From: Myxococcales bacterium
GTDB lineage: Bacteria; Myxococcota_A; Polyangia; Polyangiales; JAFGIB01
DNA length: 32,381 nucleotides
Assembly (NCBI GenBank): GCA_028817905.1
Contig: JAPPOR010001056.1
Span: 1-32,381, forward strand
Direction of reading: 5' to 3'
The position numbers and the translations under genes were made by a program. This document shows positions 27,394 to 32,381 of the stretch, piece after piece; positions within the stretch are counted from its first letter, which is position 1; every line of letters begins with the position of its first letter. Under the pieces are notes generated by a model. That model saw only the letters and a program-made list of their open reading frames with translations. It ran no database searches and had not been told where the DNA came from.

Positions 27394-29022
27394 ATGACTT
27401 GCGCGCGACCAGCCAAACCCAAGGGTTTCGCTAGACGTACTTCGATCATCGCTGCGGCTGCGGTCGCCTGGGTCTTCGTGACCGTTGGGGGCGTCCGGGC
27501 AGAAGCCGCACTCGTCAGTCTTGAGGCTGACGGCGCGATGCCCCTTGGCACGCCCCAGTCGAACCTATTCGGCCCGGGGGGCGGCTTGGCCTTCGGAGTG
27601 CTCTACCCCATTGCGCCGCAGTTGTTGGTGGGTGGACGCCTGCGCGTTGCGGCCCTGTTGGATGGCGATCCACCGGTGGATCCGGGCCGCGTCGACCCGG
27701 ACATGGGCACGCTCGAGGTCGCCGAGCTTGCGCTGCGCTTGCGTCCATTTGCCAGTGAGGATGAGGCTTCGCGCGCGACTGGGTTGTTTGTGGATGGCGC
27801 GTTCGGTGGCGGCCTGACAGGTGAAGAGACGCGCATGGTCCTCGAGGCCGGACTTGGCTTCGGCGTCGATCTCGGTGGGATCGGGCTGGCTCCGGTGGTG
27901 CGGTACCTGCAGGTTGTCCAACCGGACGACCAGCTCTCGGATGCGGATGCGAGGCTTTTGCTGGCGGGGATCGAGTTCAGTTTCGGTGGCAAGCGGGCAA
28001 AGCCCGCTCCCAAGGGGCCTCCGCCGCCCAGGGAAAAGCCCGACCGGGATGGTGATGGGATCGAAGACCTGGAGGACTCCTGCCCCGATGACCCCGAGGA
28101 CCACGATGGGTTCGTCGACGAGGATGGTTGTCCCGACGGCGACAATGACGCAGATGGGCTTGCCGACATGGACGACGACTGTCCCGACGAGGCTGAGGAC
28201 CCCGACGGCTTTGCGGACGACGACGGGTGTCCGGACCCGGACAATGACCAGGATTCCTTTCTCGATGGGGAGGACGAATGTCCCAATGAGGCCGAGGTCG
28301 TCAACGGCAACAAGGACTACGACGGGTGTCCCGACGAAGGTCTCATCGAGTTCAAGGATGATCGCATCGTGTTGGAAGAGCGTGTGCTGTTTGACCTGGA
28401 GCGGGCACGCATCAAGCGGGCAGGGCGGCCAGTTCTGAAGGCCATCGTGGAGCTTCAGAAGCAGCACCCGGAGTGGATTTCCATCCGGATCGAAGGGCAC
28501 GCGGATGCTCGCGGTGACGAAGACTACAACTTGCGTCTCTCCAAGCGCCGCGCCGACAAGGTTCGCGATGGTCTGGTACGTCTCGGTATCCCCGCCGACT
28601 TGATCACGTCCGAAGGCTATGGTTCTACGCGTTTGCGGGACAAGCGAGATGATCCTGAGGCGCATCAGAGAAACCGCCGCGTGGAGTTCGTGGTGGTCGC
28701 GCGCAAGACCGAAGCTCCCCCTGCGGGCGATGCTGAGGGCGACGAGCGGGACACCGAGGCTGGCCCCGACCCCGTGGAGCAAGCGGGCGGTGACTCGGAG
28801 GCACAGGCGGGCTCGGGTCAAGCGACGGCGGGCGACAGCAGCGCGGCGCCGCGAGGGGACGAAGGGGGCGAAGGGGACGAAGGACAGACGGTGCAGGCTC
28901 CCGCACCGGACCAGACGACCGGGGATGCGGACGAGAGCGCGTCTTCCGAGGACACCGGGCCACCTGATCCGGAGGCGGAGGGTGAAGGTACAGCGTCCCA
29001 GCGCGAACAGGAGGCGCAGTGA
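27394..29022 (+). CDS. OmpA-family outer membrane protein with thrombospondin type-3-like repeats
   Basis: Signal-like N-terminus from MTCARP; DRDGDGIEDLEDSCPDDPEDHDGFVDEDGCPDGDND Asp-rich repeats; OmpA motif IRIEGHADARGDEDYNLRLSKRRADKVRDGLV; acidic Gln/Glu/Gly tail. Confidence 0.92.
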   Translation: MTCARPAKPKGFARRTSIIAAAAVAWVFVTVGGVRAEAALVSLEADGAMPLGTPQSNLFGPGGGLAFGVLYPIAPQLLVGGRLRVAALLDGDPPVDPGRVDPDMGTLEVAELALRLRPFASEDEASRATGLFVDGAFGGGLTGEETRMVLEAGLGFGVDLGGIGLAPVVRYLQVVQPDDQLSDADARLLLAGIEFSFGGKRAKPAPKGPPPPREKPDRDGDGIEDLEDSCPDDPEDHDGFVDEDGCPDGDNDADGLADMDDDCPDEAEDPDGFADDDGCPDPDNDQDSFLDGEDECPNEAEVVNGNKDYDGCPDEGLIEFKDDRIVLEERVLFDLERARIKRAGRPVLKAIVELQKQHPEWISIRIEGHADARGDEDYNLRLSKRRADKVRDGLVRLGIPADLITSEGYGSTRLRDKRDDPEAHQRNRRVEFVVVARKTEAPPAGDAEGDERDTEAGPDPVEQAGGDSEAQAGSGQATAGDSSAAPRGDEGGEGDEGQTVQAPAPDQTTGDADESASSEDTGPPDPEAEGEGTASQREQEAQ

Positions 29023-30296
29023 TGGGAATCTCCCAGGCCCAGCGAGGATGCTTGCTGATCGGGGCGGTCTGCCTGCTGAGCTGTGGCAGTCCCCTGGTTG
29101 GCGGGGAGTGCCGACCAGGCCTCGAGGTCTGCGAGGGTCTGTGCATCGACTTCGATAGCGATTTCCGCAATTGCGGGCGCTGCGGAAACGATTGCGGCCC
29201 TTTCGTGTGTTCCCGTGGCATGTGTACTGAACGCGTGCGGCCGCCCGAGATCATGGATGGCTCGGTCATGCTCCCGGACGGGCGTGTTCGGCCGGTGGAC
29301 GACGGGGGCGTGATCGTCGAGCCACCCATGGATTCCTCCATGCCCGACGCCAGGCCCCCGGTACCGCCTGGCTACGACGCCAGCTTTGATGTCGACACCG
29401 GTCTGCCGGGTTGCAGCGTGGGACTTACCGAGTGCGAGGGTGAGTGCGTCTCGACGCTCAGCGATCTCAACCACTGCGGCGAGTGCGGCAACGGCTGTCC
29501 CGAAGAGCAGGTCTGTTCGGGAGGGATGTGCGCCGACGCGTGCGTCGACGGTCTGGTTCGCTGTGGGGGGACCTGCTTCGATCTGCAGGCCGATGCGAGC
29601 AACTGCGGCAGCTGTGGCAACGTGTGCGCCTCGGGGATATGCCGTTCGGGCGGGTGTGCCGACTCCGTGCCGGGACAGCTGGTCGTCATCGGCCACGACT
29701 ACACCCGCAGCAACCGCTTTCAGAACACCTTGCTTGGCAACTCGCTGTTTCTGGCCCGCGGCGCGCCTGTACGTACCCTGGTGTTTGCAGGAACCGCGTC
29801 TCAGGCGTCGCAGACCGGGGTGGAGGAGGCGATCGATTTTGTCGCGGACAGCATCGGGCGCGAGTGGGAGCAGGTCGAGGGGCTGGAGAGTCTCATCACC
29901 CTGCAACTGGCGAGCGCGGATGCCTTGCTGATCCATGACCAGCGCGGCAGCACCGACAGCGTATTGACCAAGTTGGGCGAGCAGTGGGGCATGGCGATGG
30001 CCGAGTTCCTGGTGCAGGGCGGCGTGATTGTGCTGATCGAGGGGGCCGGCAGCCAGAATGATGGGACCCACCAGATCCTCACGCCCGTGGGGCTGTTCGA
30101 GGCCGGGCGCAGGGAGCGAATCACGCGCCAGGATCTGGAGATCGTCAGCCCGGGGATCGGGATCGCCCTCCGAGTCGGTGCCCAGTATCGCGGCGAAAAC
30201 GACACGGTGCGCTTCATCGACATCGCGACCCCCGGGACCGTGGCAACGCGAGATCAGGACGATAACCCCGTGATTTTTCAGCGAATAGTACGCTAG
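29022..30296 (+). CDS. Cys-rich repeat lipoprotein with uncharacterised C-terminal domain
   Basis: LLSC lipobox; three repeats of NCGxCGNxC type (NCGRCGNDC, HCGECGNGC, NCGSCGNVC); starts at the ompA-like stop (TGATG overlap). Confidence 0.8.
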   Translation: MGISQAQRGCLLIGAVCLLSCGSPLVGGECRPGLEVCEGLCIDFDSDFRNCGRCGNDCGPFVCSRGMCTERVRPPEIMDGSVMLPDGRVRPVDDGGVIVEPPMDSSMPDARPPVPPGYDASFDVDTGLPGCSVGLTECEGECVSTLSDLNHCGECGNGCPEEQVCSGGMCADACVDGLVRCGGTCFDLQADASNCGSCGNVCASGICRSGGCADSVPGQLVVIGHDYTRSNRFQNTLLGNSLFLARGAPVRTLVFAGTASQASQTGVEEAIDFVADSIGREWEQVEGLESLITLQLASADALLIHDQRGSTDSVLTKLGEQWGMAMAEFLVQGGVIVLIEGAGSQNDGTHQILTPVGLFEAGRRERITRQDLEIVSPGIGIALRVGAQYRGENDTVRFIDIATPGTVATRDQDDNPVIFQRIVR

Positions 30297-30479
30297 CCCG
30301 TCCGCCTGGTTGGGGCCTGTCCCGCTGGTTCCTCCGCCGTTCTTGCGGCGCAGCTCCTGGTGACCGGTTCGGGACGCGTGACGCTCCCGCCCGTGTGTGG
30401 AAAACTACGGCACGTTGGGATGTTCTACGCGTGCCCGCAGCGGTGGGCGACCGCGAGGTGATCGATGTTGCGTGCCACC

Positions 30480-32381
30480 ATGCCAAACCACAGACACGGC
30501 AACCGTTGCCCCTTGGTACTTCCCGGGGCCCAGACAGGCCCCGGGGCCCAGACAGGCGACCCCCTTCGAGGTGCCTGGCCCCGTCTTCGACTTCGCAGCG
30601 CCTCCGCCCCTTTGGCGCTGGCGGCCATCTTGGTGACAACGTGGGTGAGCATGGCACCGGCGCCAGCCCTTGCGGCACCCCAAGGGCCGGCAGTCGAGCG
30701 GATCGAGCCGGCGGCTGGCCCGCCGGGCACCGTCGTGAACATTGTAGGGCGGCGCTTCGGGCGCGCAGCGAGAGTGTGGATCGGCGGCCTCCCGGCACAG
30801 GTGCTTGAGACGCTGCCCAGTCGTGTGACCGTGAAGGTTCCCGCGTTGGCCAAGACCGGCATCGTTTCGGTGGCCGCGGGTGAGCTGGTCGGGAGGGGCC
30901 CTGAGTTCCGGGTCACCCCTCCGCCCCGTGCCGCCAAGATTACAGGTATCAAGCCGCGACGTGGTCCCGCTGGCTCCGAGGTGGTCATCTCGGGCGAGAA
31001 CTTCTCGCCCCGCATGACAGGCAACCTGGTCGAGCTGGGGGGAGTGCCGGTGCTGGTGCGAGCCGCCTCTCCTGTGGCGCTGACGGTGATCGTCCCAGAA
31101 GGTGTGACCAAGGCGCGCTTCAGCGTGCGCGTGCCGCCTGCGGCGGCGGTGGACAGCGCGACGGATTTTGAGGTTACCGCGGTGACCAAGATCGTCGACA
31201 TCTCTCCCCGACGGGCGGGCCCGGGTGCCGAGCTGTTCGTGTCGGGCACAGGCTTTTCCAAGAAAGCGAGCGACAACCGCGTCTACCTTTCGAACCGCAA
31301 GCTCCAGGTTGTTTCCGCCAGCGCCAAGCGGCTGAAAGTACGCCTACCGCTGCAGCCGGCCAGCGGCCGAATCCTGGTGGATGTGAAAGGCGCTGGGCGC
31401 GCGGAGAGCGGTCGCGAGTTCATCGTCCAACGGCAACCCAAGATCGAGGGACTGACACCCGAGGGTGCGCCGCCCGGCGGCTACGTTGTCGTGCGAGGGG
31501 TGCACTTCGGCGATGACCCGGAGGCCGTCGAGGCGAAGCTCGGCGATCGCGCCATGAAGGTGATCGAGACCCGCGACAACGAGCTGGTTGTGGAGGTGCC
31601 ACCGTTGCCCGCCGGTACGTCGCGCCGGGGCAAGGCCGCCCGGGCGCCGCTTTCTGCCAAGCTCTCCATCACGGTGCATGGCGTCGGGCCGGTCGTCTCG
31701 GAACGTGAGCTGGTCGTGCTCGCACCCCTTACCTTGCGGCGTTTCAAGCCCACCCAGGGCCCGGTCGGGTCGTTGGTCAACCTGGTCGGGACCGGCTTTG
31801 ATGCGGCGCCGGAACAAAACCTCGTCACCATCGCAGGCAACCGCGCCCAGGTGGTCTCAGCGGGCCCCGGAAGGCTGCGCGTGCGGGTGCCGGAGACGGG
31901 CAGTGGCCCGATCCGATTGGCGGTCGCCGGACAGGTGGTGGAGACGCGGGCGCCCTTTGTGGTCAACCGGCCCCCGGTCGTGACCGGCGTCACCCCCGCA
32001 GCGGCCGAACCCGGCGCTCGTGTCACAGTGCACGGGAGCGGTTTCGGGACGCGGCCTTCGCTCCTGCGGGCCAAGGTCGGAAATGTGCGCGCGCGGGTCG
32101 TGTCGGCTAAGGACGATCTCCTAGTGGTGGCCGTTCCCGCGGATGCCAAGACGGGCCGGCTGAGCGTCACCAAACCGTTGCACGGGCGCGCGGTTTCGCC
32201 CCAGTCAGTGACGATCGTGGAGCGCCTGTTCATCTCGGCCCTCCGGTCTTCGAGGGTTCAAGCCGGTGCCCTGTTGACCATCCGGGGGGGGGGATTCATC
32301 CCGGGCCAAACCCCCGGGGAGTGGGGGGGCGCGCGGGCGGTGCCGCAAAGTGTTGCGAGCGACCGCCTCAGCGTTCGTGTG
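30480..32381 (+). CDS. IPT/TIG-repeat secreted protein (3' end beyond window; absent from the ORF track)
   Basis: Manual translation from ATG 30480 stays open for 634 codons to the window edge; hydrophobic APLALAAILVTTWVSMAPAPALA signal; about seven repeats, e.g. ITGIKPRRGPAGSEVVISGENFS, IVDISPRRAGPGAELFVSGTGFS, VTGVTPAAAEPGARVTVHGSGFG. Confidence 0.87.
   Translation, partial: MPNHRHGNRCPLVLPGAQTGPGAQTGDPLRGAWPRLRLRSASAPLALAAILVTTWVSMAPAPALAAPQGPAVERIEPAAGPPGTVVNIVGRRFGRAARVWIGGLPAQVLETLPSRVTVKVPALAKTGIVSVAAGELVGRGPEFRVTPPPRAAKITGIKPRRGPAGSEVVISGENFSPRMTGNLVELGGVPVLVRAASPVALTVIVPEGVTKARFSVRVPPAAAVDSATDFEVTAVTKIVDISPRRAGPGAELFVSGTGFSKKASDNRVYLSNRKLQVVSASAKRLKVRLPLQPASGRILVDVKGAGRAESGREFIVQRQPKIEGLTPEGAPPGGYVVVRGVHFGDDPEAVEAKLGDRAMKVIETRDNELVVEVPPLPAGTSRRGKAARAPLSAKLSITVHGVGPVVSERELVVLAPLTLRRFKPTQGPVGSLVNLVGTGFDAAPEQNLVTIAGNRAQVVSAGPGRLRVRVPETGSGPIRLAVAGQVVETRAPFVVNRPPVVTGVTPAAAEPGARVTVHGSGFGTRPSLLRAKVGNVRARVVSAKDDLLVVAVPADAKTGRLSVTKPLHGRAVSPQSVTIVERLFISALRSSRVQAGALLTIRGGGFIPGQTPGEWGGARAVPQSVASDRLSVRV
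30522..30557 (+). repeat. In-frame tandem 18-bp repeat, two exact units
   Basis: CCCGGGGCCCAGACAGGC at 30522-30539 and 30540-30557, encoding PGAQTG twice. Confidence 0.9.
32284..32293 (+). repeat. G10 homopolymer within the IPT/TIG gene
   Basis: ATCC-GGGGGGGGGG-ATTC, encoding IRGGGF. Confidence 0.85.

Noticed and set aside
27565-28821. Minus-strand 418-aa ORF opposite the OmpA/TSP3 gene
   Set aside because: Antisense of Asp/Gly-rich codons produces a Val-rich open frame; the plus-strand product has clear OmpA motifs.
28818-30071. Minus-strand 417-aa ORF opposite the Cys-rich lipoprotein
   Set aside because: Antisense artefact; plus strand has lipobox and regular Cys repeats.
1-32381. CRISPR arrays, tRNA/rRNA genes, transposases, phage or defence genes
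   Set aside because: None recognised on either strand; the repeats found are too few or short to be a CRISPR array.

Overview
High-GC chromosomal window with a coding style resembling a myxobacterium or other deltaproteobacterium (taxonomy is inference). It is gene-dense and mostly housekeeping or envelope: NUDIX-TatD-membrane protein operon, MsrB plus a DUF2452/C1orf50-like protein, YggX-like protein, a long disordered PEGA protein, HisF/HisH, a histidine phosphatase, a UPF1-like SF1 helicase, a D-cysteine-desulfhydrase-like PLP enzyme, a Ser/Thr kinase with a PATAN/DUF4388-like C-terminus, AroC, an M3 peptidase, a DUF434-like protein, a LysM+M23 peptidase, ThiD, ParC-ParE, then an envelope cluster (OmpA/TSP3 protein, Cys-rich lipoprotein, IPT/TIG-repeat protein running off the right edge and absent from the ORF track). 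No rRNA, tRNA, CRISPR array or transposase was recognised. The most interesting non-coding signal is an 84-bp palindrome-ended element present twice in opposite orientation (9430-9513 and 19513-19596). A second modular repeat occurs at 1-67 and 11766-11902. Other points of note: a probable frameshift in the lipoprotein at 13.2-13.8 kb, supported by a GTGA stop/start overlap, and a G10 tract in the IPT/TIG gene. I found no clear defence system or other dramatic new machinery. All identities were judged by eye, without database searches.
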